Source: Rhynchopus euleeides (lineage: Eukaryota; Euglenozoa; Diplonemea; Diplonemida; Diplonemidae). From it: DNA of 64,000 nucleotides. The DNA lies in assembly GCA_963210315.1 (NCBI GenBank), contig OY723298.1, forward strand, positions 806,001 through 870,000. The letters run 5' to 3'. A program made the position numbers and the translations under genes. Below are positions 20,578 to 30,455 of the stretch, one piece after another. The notes under the pieces were generated by a model. The model was not told the DNA's origin. It did no database searches and saw nothing but the letters and a program-made list of their open reading frames with translations. Within the stretch, counting starts at the first letter, position 1; the number at the start of each line of letters is the position of its first letter.

Positions 20578-21531
20578 CTATGCTGCTGGTGCTGCTGCGG
20601 GCTGGCTGTCATTCTCGTGAAGGAGAGGGATGATCTGCAGGTGAGGAGTGCAGTGAGGGTCACATTGTGTGGTCGTGCTGGAGGTGGTGTGGCTGCAAAG
20701 CAGTGGGTCTGAAATGGTGGACCGTGGCACACCCCCGACACGCGGTGGAATTCTGTTAGGTTCTAACCGGAGAGCTGTGGCAATGGCATACCTGTTCCGG
20801 CGCTGCGATTGCGTGCAGGAACTGTGCACCAACGAAGGCACAGAAGAGCATCCATGTCATCAAGAGTTTGTACTCCGAAGCCTTCTCCTCCTCCATGACA
20901 TCCTTCTTCGTTTTGGCCATCGGGGTCACAGTCTTGTCTTGTGACTTCTTGGAAATGCGATTCAGAGGAAGAACTCCCTCCTTGTACCGCAATGCCATGT
21001 CCGCATCCGAGATGGTTTCGCCATCCGCCTTGATCCTGTGCGGGAAAAAAAGAACAACGATTGATGTCGAAAGGGAGGGGTAACCTCCTCTTCTTTGTGC
21101 CACCCAGGCGGCACAACCGGGACCACGGACCATTCATACCCCCTCCCCGTCATCTTCAAACACTCCCGGTATGCCACACGGCAGCTTTCGACAAACAGAA
21201 CCGTTTTGCCCCCCCCAGGCCATCCCCTCCTGAGGCACGTCACCTTTTGTGGGGAACCCATCGCCCCTTGCCCATGTCAGACTTTTAAGCACAGTCCATA
21301 CTTCGAGGGGAGGCTCAGTGTCGCAGACATCACCGCAGGCCTCATGGCGTCGTTGTCGTTGACAATATCCGACATCCTGCGGAAGCCAGCGTTACGGATC
21401 TCGCTCTGCAGAGCGGCAATCTTCTCCGCCTGCTTGTGGTATGTAAAGTTGATACCACGGGTCACCTTACGAGAGGTAACCTCCTGATCATACGTCGTGC
21501 CTGCAGCACGCACACCACACCGCCGCAGCAT
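20578..21531 (-). CDS. Three-exon single-TM protein, presequence-like N-terminus (176 aa)
   Basis: Exons: 21302-21531, 20792-21035 and 20578-20634. Donors are CGAA|GTATGG and GAACAG|GTATGC; acceptors are TTCCCGCACAG|G and CTCACCTGCAG|A. Both joins keep the frame (230+244 bases = 158 codons, then 18 codons and a stop). The start is MLRRCGVRAAG, basic and Ser/Cys-poor like a mitochondrial presequence. A soluble helical region follows (TYHKQAEKIAALQSEIRNAG), then a charged segment and one TM helix at about residues 136-152 (LLMTWMLFCAFVGAQFL), and a short tail ending in Ala/Pro. A strong acceptor (CTCCCTGCCCAG) lies 37 bases before the ATG. I do not recognise the family; a mitochondrial membrane protein is my best inference. 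It lies just downstream of the omega-amidase gene. Confidence 0.75.
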
Positions 21532-21885
21532 TGCTGATGGTGTAAGCTGCACCACCACCAGGGTGGAGCCTGGGCAGGGAGGAAGAACCGATATGTGCGC
21601 CCGCTGGAGAGCGAAGTGACGGCAAAACGTCGACAACAAAAGGGGATGGGGTGGGAGGGGGGAAGGAGGGCGGGATCCATAAAATACACGTCGCAGGGCT
21701 GGAAGGCTTCTGTACCTCTAACACTACTACCTCCTTCCGCAGGGTCAGGCTCCAGGTGGGGCAGATTTGCCACCCCTCCAATAAGACAGCACAAACCGGG
21801 CACACTTTTTCAAAATCCACGCGGGAGTGAGACACAATAGATAGCGCCGCTGAGGGAAGGCTAGACACTGGACACCACAACCCAG

Positions 21886-22707
21886 CTACTTCGTGTAGAT
21901 GTTCTCACGCATGCTGCTGAGAATGGGTAACTTGTTCCGGGTGGACTCAACCACTGCGGGGTCAATGTCTGTGTACACAATAGACTCCTCCTCACCACCC
22001 TCGGCAAGAACCTGCCCCCACGGGTCCACCACCAACGAGTGACCATAGGCAACGTAGGATGCAGACTCATCACGCGCAGGGGAGCAGAACACGACGTACT
22101 GCTGTGCATCCAGCGCGCGCGCACAAGCTGTCAGCTTCCAGTGCACAGGGCCTGTCACCATGTTGAATGCGCCTGGGTAGACCAGCAGGTTTGTCCCCTC
22201 GGCAGCGTAGCGCAGCGCCACCTGAGGGTACCGGCAGTCGAAGCAGATGCCCAGCCCAGCCGTGATGCCCTGGCCCAGCTTGACGGTGGTGAAATCATCG
22301 CCAGGTGACATGACCTCACCCTCGTCAAACTTCAAGGCTTCGGTGTTGATGCGGAACAGATGCATCTTGCGGTACGTCCCCAGAAGCTCCCCCGTCGGGG
22401 CGTACACAGTGCTGGTGTTGTACAGAGTGTCATCACTGCTGCGCTCGGGGATGGAACCTGCCACAAGAAAGACAGAGTTATCCTTTGCGCACTGCGACAT
22501 CGCTTGGCAGGTCTCCCCGTTGGGCACAGACTCAGCATACTCGTTGAAATACTGCGTCCCATAGGGGGCGTTGAAACACTCTGGCAGCACAACAAGCCCA
22601 GCCCCCGCCTTTGCAGCCTCGCCAATCTTCTGAACAGCCTTCTCAACGTTAGCGGCTTTATTCGCAGTCACAGCGAGCTGGCACAAAGCAACTTTAAGCT
22701 TACTCAT
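21886..22707 (-). CDS. NIT2: Omega-amidase, NIT2-type (nitrilase superfamily)
   Basis: A complete intronless 273-residue protein of the usual family length. The catalytic triad of the nitrilase fold is in place: E43 in LVVLPECFNAPYG, K114 in YRKMHLF and C155 in GLGICFDCRYP. NIT2-type enzymes hydrolyse alpha-ketoglutaramate and alpha-ketosuccinamate to 2-oxoglutarate or oxaloacetate and ammonia, closing the glutamine and asparagine transaminase cycles and acting as metabolite repair. The N-terminus (MSKLKVALCQLAV) begins directly with the first strand of the fold, so no targeting peptide is seen and a cytosolic location is likely. The start is fixed by alignment to the family pattern. It is the most confidently identified host gene in the window. 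Confidence 0.95.
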   Translation of the reverse strand: MSKLKVALCQLAVTANKAANVEKAVQKIGEAAKAGAGLVVLPECFNAPYGTQYFNEYAESVPNGETCQAMSQCAKDNSVFLVAGSIPERSSDDTLYNTSTVYAPTGELLGTYRKMHLFRINTEALKFDEGEVMSPGDDFTTVKLGQGITAGLGICFDCRYPQVALRYAAEGTNLLVYPGAFNMVTGPVHWKLTACARALDAQQYVVFCSPARDESASYVAYGHSLVVDPWGQVLAEGGEEESIVYTDIDPAVVESTRNKLPILSSMRENIYTK

Positions 22708-22870
22708 TGTGCACTGTGTGGTAGGCCTTCGCAGAGAGTGTCCGCTGGGAGTCGTGTCTGGTGAGTTGGACCTGAAGGGCCTGCAAAGGACACCCGCCCC
22801 CCACCCCCTGACAGGAAAGGCAGCAAAGCGTGTGCGGTGTGAGGCGTGAGGCCAATGGGATGTGTGGGGA
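22708..22870 (-). promoter_or_regulatory. 5' region of omega-amidase gene with two acceptor-like sites
   Basis: On the minus strand, upstream of the ATG, the sequence holds TGCCTTTCCTGTCAG (ending near 22830) and GTGTCCTTTGCAG (ending near 22781). Both look like pyrimidine tract plus 3' splice site. Either could be the acceptor for a spliced leader or for a 5' untranslated intron. Confidence 0.4.
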
Positions 22871-23867
22871 TGGGAAGGGGTCCGAGGTAGGTCCGTCCAT
22901 CACCCGCGAGCTCGCCCGACGAGCGGATCTCCTACCACACCCCTGCGCCATGAGCACAACCGGATGAGAGAGAGAGAGAGAGAGAGGGAGGTACTCCCCC
23001 ACCTGAACCCGACTGCAGCAGTGTCGAACGCACTGCTCTTGACACCACACGCGTGATGTGTGAGAGTGCACGGGGGGTCAGGGTCACGATACGATAACCT
23101 CAGGAGATAACTGGCTCCTGCGGTCGGGGCAGTGCCTTGCCGCAGCACCCTATTGACCTGCGAGCGGGCAGCCACGGCAATTTATCTTCCACCGGTGGCA
23201 TGGGGGCAGCCTCCCTGGACACACCCTGTTCTGACTGAGAGAGAGAGAGAGAGAGAGGGAGGGCGGGCCTTTGAGAATAAAACCACTCGGGAGGGGGTAT
23301 TGAGGAGGAGGGAGAGGGAAGCACAACGGTGATCTCCCTTCACTCGTCATGGTTTGGAGGGGGGAGGGGGGGAGGAAGGGCTGGCTTCGCCCAACACGAA
23401 ATGTTAGTTATCCCCCCCACCCCCCACCCCCTCCCACCCTGTAACACTCATGTGTTATTTGAGCGGCGATGTCACATCATGTGAACACCATATTTTGAAC
23501 AAGTTTTTTACCGGGGTTCGCAGCGTCTCCCAGTGAGAGGAGTCGCTGTTCCTGTGTAGGGGGGGGGGACCCCCCCCCCCTTTCCACCCGTTACGAAAGC
23601 CCGCTAAGAAAGTAAACAAGCAGTAATCCCCCCATCCATCCCAAAGAGATTAAAAAAAGGAGGGAAGACATGTTGCCCCCTCCCCCCCCCCCTCCTCTCC
23701 CTCTCGCTTCCCTCTCTCGTTGTAACAACAGGGAAATTGGGCAACCTACTACACAGTACTGAGACACACCTTCTCCCACCCCTTCCCCTTCCTCTGGGGA
23801 TCCTTCAAATTGTCTGAGATAGATATGCGAGTGTTGTGTTGTGGTGGCTTGGGGTGGGTTGGTTACG
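22871..23867. other. Intergenic with GA microsatellites and G/C runs
   Basis: GA repeats lie at 22968-22987 and 23238-23257, and long G/C runs at 23410-23440, 23555-23580 and 23675-23700. No supported gene. Confidence 0.5.
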
Positions 23868-24167
23868 TGGGGTAATCAGGCTGGGGGAAAAAACAACAAA
23901 TCACAACGAATCACACCCGATCACAACAAATCACAACGCCAAATGTTGTGATTTGTTGTGATTTGTTGCGATTTGTTGCGATTTGTTGTGGCCAGTTGTG
24001 ATTTGTTGCGACCAGTTGTGACGACTTGTGACCCTTTTGTGATGAGTTGTGATGAGGTGTGATCTGTTGTGATCTGTTGTGATCGCGATCCAAAATTTCA
24101 AAAATCAGATCCCAAATCACAACATTTGCCTTGTGATTTGTTGTGATCTGTTGTGATCGGGTGTGGC

Positions 24168-24557
24168 AACGATATGGGAGCAACCTAATAGGGGAGGTGA
24201 AGAGGGCACGGGTCTTAGCCTGATGACACACTGCAACCTCAAGGTGACTGGCGACACCTCTCCCACAGTCTGCGGCGACTCTGCCGTGGCGACAAGGCTT
24301 CCTGTCATGGGAGATCGCTGCGTGGATCAACGTGGCACCACCCGTGTGCTCGGCAGGTTGTTTCGGCACCTGTTTTCTCCGTGTCATGCTTTTCGTGAGC
24401 GTGTCAGGGATGTTGGCACACGCTGGGGAGGGTTCACATGATGACATAACATATATCAGAAGCACACACCCACGTGGCGCTGTCCTTGGCAGGACTTTGA
24501 AAGTGCCGCCTTGATATCCTTGTTGGATAGAACCCTCATATCACACCCTCAATCAGC
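24168..24557. repeat. 0.4-kb module, copy 1 (others at 24727-25124, 62727-63125)
   Basis: The module starts GGCAACGATATGGGAGCAACC-like and ends ACCCTCAATCAGCTGACGA. Copies at 24168-24557 and 24727-25124 are almost identical. A third at 62727-63125, with a few indels, sits in a different element. Copies 2 and 3 also share about 65 extra bases upstream (24661-24726 and 62664-62726). Copy 1 is edged on both sides by TTGTGATTTG array units. Confidence 0.85.
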
Positions 24558-24726
24558 TGACGATTTGTTGTGATTTGTTGTGATTTGTTGTTCCTAAGGT
24601 CCTGGGCAAGACGTTAAACTACCTGGGAGGGCATGACGGGTGCTTGCACCAGGAGTTTGAAACAGCCACTCATGCCTTGCGATGCTCAAGTGCCTGCTGG
24701 ACCCCTATGTCCTTCAGGCCCCAAAG

Positions 24727-25124
24727 CAGGCAACGATATGGGAGCAACCTAACAGGGGAGGTGAAGAGGGCACGGGTCTTAGCCTGATGACACACTGCAA
24801 CCTCAAGGTGACTGGCGACACCTCTCCCACAGTCTGCGGCGACTCTGCCGTGGCGACAAGGCTTCCTGTCATGGGAGATCGCTGCGTGGATCAACGTGGC
24901 ACCACCCGTGTGCTCGGCAGGTTGTTCCGGCACCTGTTTTCTCCGTGTCATGCTTTTCGTGAGCGTGTCAGGGATGTTGGCACACGCTGGGGAGGGTTCA
25001 CATGATGACATAACATATATCAGAAGCACACACCCACGTGGCGCTGTCCTTGGCAGGACTTTGAAAGTGCCGCCTTGATATCCTTGTTGGATAGAACCCT
25101 CATATCACACCCTCAATCAGCTGA
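24727..25124. repeat. 0.4-kb module, copy 2
   Basis: Direct repeat of 24168-24557 inside element D. No coding motif recognised in either copy. Confidence 0.85.
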
Positions 25125-25331
25125 CGATCGGGTGTGATTTGTTGTGATTTGTTGTTTTTTTCCCCAGCCTGATTACCCCAGTTGGTAAAGAGATATAGGG
25201 ACGCAGTGGTGCATGCACGACGCGGTCTCCACCTTTCCGGGTACCCGGGGGGTACCCGGCGGATACCCGGGTACCCGGGCCGGATACCCCGGGTACCCGG
25301 GTAGCCGCCCACCCACGACGGGAGGAAAAAA

Positions 25332-26640
25332 GAGTGAACGGGCAGCATGCCGTTCCTCTTTTTCCCCCCGTGAGGGTGGGCCCCCCCCTGCCAGGCAAGG
25401 TGAAAAAATGAAGAAACGGGCAGCATGCCGTTCTACATTTTTCCTTGCAAGGCAGGGAGGGCGCCCCCCATGCCAGACAGCAGCCACCCCTGCAGGGGCA
25501 ACAACTGACGGGCATGGGGGAACGAGGTGGGTCTGGACCCGACACCGCCACCACACGCGCAGTGCACCTTTCGGATACGCTGTCGTGAGTGGGGTGTGGG
25601 CAGTTCCCCTATCCTGTGAGCTCCTTTCGGACGAAGAGGTGCAGCGGTTATCTGCAAGCTTCGTCCTGGACTTGCCTCGGGGGGAACGCCACGGTTTACC
25701 GCGGGTCCCGACGAGGGCACTCAGGCAGGATCTTCACGCCACCCCGCACCGAGGTCCCTTCTCACGCGGCGTGTCTCCCAGGTTCATGGCGGCGTCATCA
25801 GGTCAGGCTTTGTAGTCTCTACACCATCAGTAGTAAGGGAAATCCTAAAACCATACATGAAATCCACCTTTTGGGCCGCTGGTGTACGAGGCTTGTTCCT
25901 CCAATTGAATCATGTTTGCTGTGTCAGGCAATATCAATACAGCCGCTGAAAGAAGTCGAGGTGTTGTGGATCTGCTGCTCACAGGAAGGATTCAGGGTGG
26001 ATCACAAGACTGACCACCCTCTTTCCTTTGTCAAGTACCCTGTAAAACATCAGAACACCAAGTATCTTTCAACACTACATGTTCAAGAGTGGAATCAGTG
26101 GAATCGGAAGGGGTCACCTACCACACGGACACAGTTCCCGCGACTAATAAATGCCGAGAGTTCCGGTGTCCGACCACCTGGTATTACTTGGCTCCATCCA
26201 CCCAGTCATTACGAGGGGGCGTCCCTTGAAGCCAGTTCCGCAGAACTCAGACCCCCCTTAAAACCAATGTCCTGTGTAGACAACTACTTAGCCTGCCTGA
26301 TGACGACACCAATTCGCTGGGAGAGAGGCCGCGGTCCAGGACCCCAATGGGGATGACGTGGCATTGTTTGACCGGATCGGTTGTGTAAGTGTGTAGCCCC
26401 CTCCGCCCTCTGTCCCTCCCCCCAGGGTGGTGTGTGGAGGCGAGAAGCGCAAACAGCAGCAATGCAGGCATAGCAAAAAGTGGATCCCTGCAGGTAGACC
26501 CTCGGGGTACATCCCTATCATCGGGTCACCTGAAATTTCCCAATTTGAAAATCTGCAACAAGGCAACACGGGATGGGATGGGGCACATGACCTGCACAGG
26601 GGTGGGGGGCAGAGGGCAGGGGGTGGGGTTGTGGTTGGGG
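25332..26640. repeat. 1.3-kb interior block, copy 2
   Basis: Near-identical to 8733-10046; see that entry. Together with the matching 0.4-kb tail block (29849-30252 against 10200-10568) it shows that elements A and B share one core. Confidence 0.85.
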
Positions 26641-27979
26641 TCATGGCATTTGATTACTTGAGCTTTATTGCTCGAATTTCGCACAAGAAACCTCCTCCAC
26701 GGTTTGCCCCCCGGCAGGATCCCGGGAAACCCCGGCCGGGCCCGGAAATTCCGGGCCCGGGACCGGGATTTTGAAATCCCGGCCGGGATCCCGGGGAAAT
26801 CCCGGCCGGGTCCGGCCGGGGTCCGGCCGGGAATCCCGGGGGTTCTCAGTCTCAGGTCGCTTGGACCGAGGTCATCTCAGACCTATGGCTTTCAGTCCCC
26901 AGTTTCAGATTCAGACCTGCTGATCCAGAACCGCACCCTCTCCTTCCACACCAATTGTATCCACTGCTCATGGGTCCGAGTGACGACGATAGCAATGACG
27001 ATGGCTCCATAGCAAAGATGGCTACCACTGTCAAAGCTCATCTGGAACAGAAACTGTCCCAGATGGAAGTCTCCTGTATAAATACAGGGTTCGGGGTTAC
27101 CACGAGTGTAACGCAGATACGTGCAGGTGTGTCAAGAGAGTGTGCAGCTCACAGCAGTTCCGCATCCTCCTGGTTGCTGAACTCCACAGTCCTAGGACGA
27201 CGAAGAGGACGACGAGGGTCGACGTAGGCTTATCTTACGCTACGGCAGGGGTGGACTCAGCCACCCCGGGGGCAGGTTGAACAGGTTGTGTGGTTCCACT
27301 GATCAACATGTAGGTCGGCCTGTCTGATAAGACTCAGCCACCCTGCGGGTCAAGTGATTACAAAAGGGTGCCTATTTGACCAAAAGGCAAAATTTCCTCC
27401 CGCCATGCTCCCGTACCACAGAGGCTGTTGTGTTTTGCCTCTGTGTATGCGTACGTTTTGCGATGACGGGGTGTGGAACCTGGCGTAGACCGAGCTACAA
27501 CCAGGAACCAACGGCCCAACTCGGCGCCGTGGGTCAATTTTTGTGAAAAGGCCTTGACCAGAGGCATCCCCCTAACACTAAATTTGCTCTGTTTCACCTG
27601 AACCGACCAACCAGGCACCGTGAGGAGGCATCAGAGCCCCTCGTGGACAGCCGCAGCACCCTTCCTTTACTAACGTCAGGTTCACCACTAGCACGAAGCA
27701 TCACTGTTTTACGTCAGGTATGGCAAATGCCCACCCAAGGAAGTCGAGGAGTTTGAGCCGTTGGAAGTTACCAGAGGGACAAGCAAGAGGGATCTGCAAG
27801 CAGTGATGTCTGTTGTACCCTTGGACCACATTAAACTCAAACTGAACCCTCAGTCGTCCTTGATCGCCCGACAAGGTTCCTTTCAGCTTTCTAACAGATG
27901 GGTACTGCAACTGTCCAACTATCTACAGACTCACATCCCAGAAGGTGCAGTCCAGGTTCCACAGAGCAAATTAAATGTT

Positions 27980-28250
27980 AGCATTTCTGCACAACTACCG
28001 GTACGCAAATCGCAGCGGCGGTGGAAGTGACTGACTCGAAAACGGCGAGGTATCAGTCTTGACGCTGGAAAATTCCGTTCGGAAATACCAAACACATCCA
28101 CAGAAAGTGGAAGGAATGGGCGCCAAGATGATGCGAACGATTTTTGGGGGGGGGAGGGGGTGGACTGCTCTGTATCGTGATACCCGCGAGGGCAACCAAA
28201 TGCAGAACAGGGAGGCACAGGCGCACACACGAAGGCAGCACACAAGTGGC
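27980..28250. repeat. Interior block shared with the element at 60.1-63.4 kb
   Basis: About 27980-28250 and 61127-61340 share a recognisable block, including TTTCTGCACAACTACCGG and TTGACGCTGGAAAATTCC, with several small indels. A second shared patch is GGGTCAATTTTTTGAAAAGG at 60387, matched with small differences near 27531. The two elements have different terminal arrays. Confidence 0.75.
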
Positions 28251-28524
28251 AAGTGGCAGGGGCTGGGGTCTGGGGCTGGGGCGCCGCGCGATTCGCTTCT
28301 CCTGACTTTCTGATCCGGCAAACTACAAACACAAAAGCAGTACATGCACTGCAACAACAACCTCCGAAGGGAGCCACAATACCCTCGTGACTCCAAAGCA
28401 GCTGATGGCATCGGAGGGCAATCAGCATCATACGACGTCTCACAGCTGCAGAACAAGACGTCAGACACAGACAGCAAGGAATACGATATACACACACACG
28501 GACGCACACACTGTGCCGGACAAA

Positions 28525-29652
28525 TCACTCCTCATCGTCACTCTCAGCGTCATTCACACGGAGTGACGGGAATGTCCGCCGGAAGCCACACTCCTTGCCG
28601 TACGCACCTCGCACATCTTGATTGATGGCCAAGAGCGAGAGCTTTGCGTGGGAGTCGCGGGACATAGCACTCCGGCACACGGGGATGGCTTGCATCATGA
28701 CAGAGAGTGCGCTGTCAGGTGCTGTGCAGGAAGGGGGCAAGGTGAGGAGAAACAACACACGCTCAGCAAGAGGCTTGAGCGTCTCGTTGGTAAGCTGGCG
28801 TTTCCAGAATACCCTCTCTGAGCCGACCTCGTGCTCCGACACTGCCGAAGTGTACGCCTGGTACATGGGCGCGGTGACGTCGAAGCCGATGTGCTTGCCG
28901 AGGTCTTCGCGTGGCAGCAGGTCATCCAGCATCTCCAGGGTCTCGTACCCCTCCGGAGTCAGCTGGCGCACAGAGAGGTAGAACCCCCGGCCCGTTTCCG
29001 AGGATTCGCGCCACCGGCTCTGCAGACCGTTGTAGAAGGTCTTGGACACGCGGGCTGCGAGTCCATCCCCCGTGCTCGCCCTCTGGAGGATGTCGATCAG
29101 CTCCTCCACCTCCGCGTAGATCGTCGCCGATCCAACCGTCCCGGGTGCCTGCGCGTTGCTGTACCGCGACAAAGCGGCTCTTACCGGCGCCGCGGCACGG
29201 ACGAACTCCGTCAGCATGTCCTGAAGCGCCTCAGAACCGACGGTCTTCAGCAGCACAGCAAGCTTCTCGAACGTGGGGGGAGTGTAGGCATTGCCAATCC
29301 CGGTAGCCATGTACGAGTACAGCATGGCGACACGCTCTTCAAAGTGCTCCGCGCAGTCGAGCATGCTGACGAAGCGTGTGTCGTAGATCCGGGGTGCACG
29401 TTTGATGGCCACCGCCTCCTGCAGAGTGCTCTTCATGTCGGCGTGTGCTGCAGACATCAAGCTGCAAAGCTCCCCAAACGTCTTTGCGTTGGCAATCGCA
29501 TCCTTGTGCGCCTCGGTCACCGCGGCCTTGCAGAGGCCCTTCATCTTGTCCAGAAGTTTGTCCTGTTCCCGCGTTGTCGTCGATGCCGACTGCTTCCGCA
29601 GCTTCGCCAATAGGACACCCGCCGTGTGTGTCTGGGGGTCGCTCTGCTCCAT
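28525..29652 (-). CDS. hAT-like transposase, C-terminal portion (375 aa)
   Basis: Read from the ATG at 29652, the frame is open for 375 residues. DTRFVSMLDCAEHFEERV at about residues 91-108 resembles the TRW/TRF motif region of hAT transposases. Near the C-terminus, FWKRQLTNETLKPLAERVL followed by LPPSC-TAPDSALSVMMQA and SLLAINQD follows the hAT dimerisation pattern (W...LA..L.....SC.A.......S...LL..N.D). The BED finger and the first catalytic aspartates are absent, so this frame alone cannot be an active transposase. Missing parts may lie in upstream exons or have been deleted. The tail is acidic (ESDDEE). It is the only sizeable frame of the nested element. Confidence 0.6.
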   Translation of the reverse strand: MEQSDPQTHTAGVLLAKLRKQSASTTTREQDKLLDKMKGLCKAAVTEAHKDAIANAKTFGELCSLMSAAHADMKSTLQEAVAIKRAPRIYDTRFVSMLDCAEHFEERVAMLYSYMATGIGNAYTPPTFEKLAVLLKTVGSEALQDMLTEFVRAAAPVRAALSRYSNAQAPGTVGSATIYAEVEELIDILQRASTGDGLAARVSKTFYNGLQSRWRESSETGRGFYLSVRQLTPEGYETLEMLDDLLPREDLGKHIGFDVTAPMYQAYTSAVSEHEVGSERVFWKRQLTNETLKPLAERVLFLLTLPPSCTAPDSALSVMMQAIPVCRSAMSRDSHAKLSLLAINQDVRGAYGKECGFRRTFPSLRVNDAESDDEE

Positions 29653-30455
29653 CTTACCACCCACCTACACCTGACCCCGGGGGGGTCCCGGGATGACCCC
29701 GGGATACCCCGGGGTCATCCCGGGATTTCCCGGCCGGGATCCCGGGATTCCCGGCCGGGAAATCCCGGGAATCCCGGGAATCCCGGAATTTCCCGGAACC
29801 CGGCCGGGCCCGCCCGGGATCCCGCCCGGGGGGCAAACCGTGCTCCTCACTTGGCCGATTCTCTCCCACAACAAGGTCCGGCTTCCACAACTCGGATTTG
29901 GAGTTTTGTAAGCCGGAGCAAACCTCATTTGCTTGATTTTTGGGGTCACATGAGTGAGAATTCGGGGCGAAACGTCGCGATTTTCTCACGACTGCCTTCG
30001 AAAATGGACAGTTCCAGACCACCAGGACCCGATTATGGGCCCAGACAAGTTTGGGTCAATAGTTTGGGCGAAATTTCGCCAAGGCCAAAAAACAGCCATT
30101 TTCCGGAAATTCCGGGACCCGTTTTAACGCGTTTTAGGGCCCAAAATAGGCTCAAAACTCAAAAATTCCTTCGAAATCGGGCTCAAACGTCCAAAATAGG
30201 ACCCCCCCGAAAAAAAAATTTGAAAAGGGTCCCCCTATACACTCTGGGTTATGGACAATAATTCACGGGTTCCCCGGGCGGGTACCCGGATCCGGGTACC
30301 CGCCCGGGTACCCGGCCGGATACCGGGATCCCGGTATCCGGCCCGGTATCCGGTGGTATCCGGGGGGTACCCCCGGGTACCCGGCGGACCACCCGGCCGG
30401 GTACCCGGAGGCGGGAACCCGGGTACCCGCCGGGAGGTGAAGACCGCGTCGTGCA

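Larger units (their letters stand above)
23868..25180. mobile_element. TIR element with TTGTGATTTG arrays (element D)
   Basis: Inverted ends of about 40 bp: TGGGGTAATCAGGCTGGGG on the left and CCCCAGCCTGATTACCCCA on the right, each followed inward by AACAACAAATCACAAC or its complement. A long array of TTGTGATTTG-like units fills 23900-24165, with shorter arrays at 24560-24592 and 25131-25157. No exact target duplication is seen (GTTACG against GTTGGT). The interior is a tandem pair of a 0.4-kb module. Confidence 0.75.
26698..29842 (-). mobile_element. Nested TIR element with CCCGGGATCCCGGG arrays, 6-bp TSD CTCCTC
   Basis: The ends are CACGGTTTGCCCCCCGG (26698-26714) and the inverse, ending CAAACCGTG at 29842. 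CTCCTC flanks both sides (26692-26697, 29843-29848). Arrays of CCCGGGATCCCGGG, CCGGCCGGG and related palindromic words lie at 26713-26850 and 29675-29830. Element A preserves the corresponding site without this insertion, although with only CTC there, so the duplication length is slightly uncertain. It carries a hAT-like transposase C-terminal frame on the minus strand. Confidence 0.75.
25214..30455. mobile_element. TIR element with GGGTACCCGG arrays (element B), carrying a nested element
   Basis: Inverted ends TGCACGACGCGGTCTCCACC (25214-25233) and GGTGAAGACCGCGTCGTGCA (30436-30455) match at 19 of 20 positions. Inside both lie arrays of GGGTACCC/CCCGGG words (25238-25302 and 30273-30430). 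No target duplication was found. The interior equals that of element A (25332-26640 and 29849-30252), but is interrupted by the element at 26698-29842. Confidence 0.75.

Noticed and set aside
23900-24165. CRISPR-like array
   Set aside because: The repeated words are short, contiguous and variable with no unique spacers; they are terminal arrays of a transposon in a eukaryotic context.
25214-30455. 6-bp target duplication for element B
   Set aside because: Flanks at the two ends (GGTGCA and AGGAAC) do not match at any small shift.
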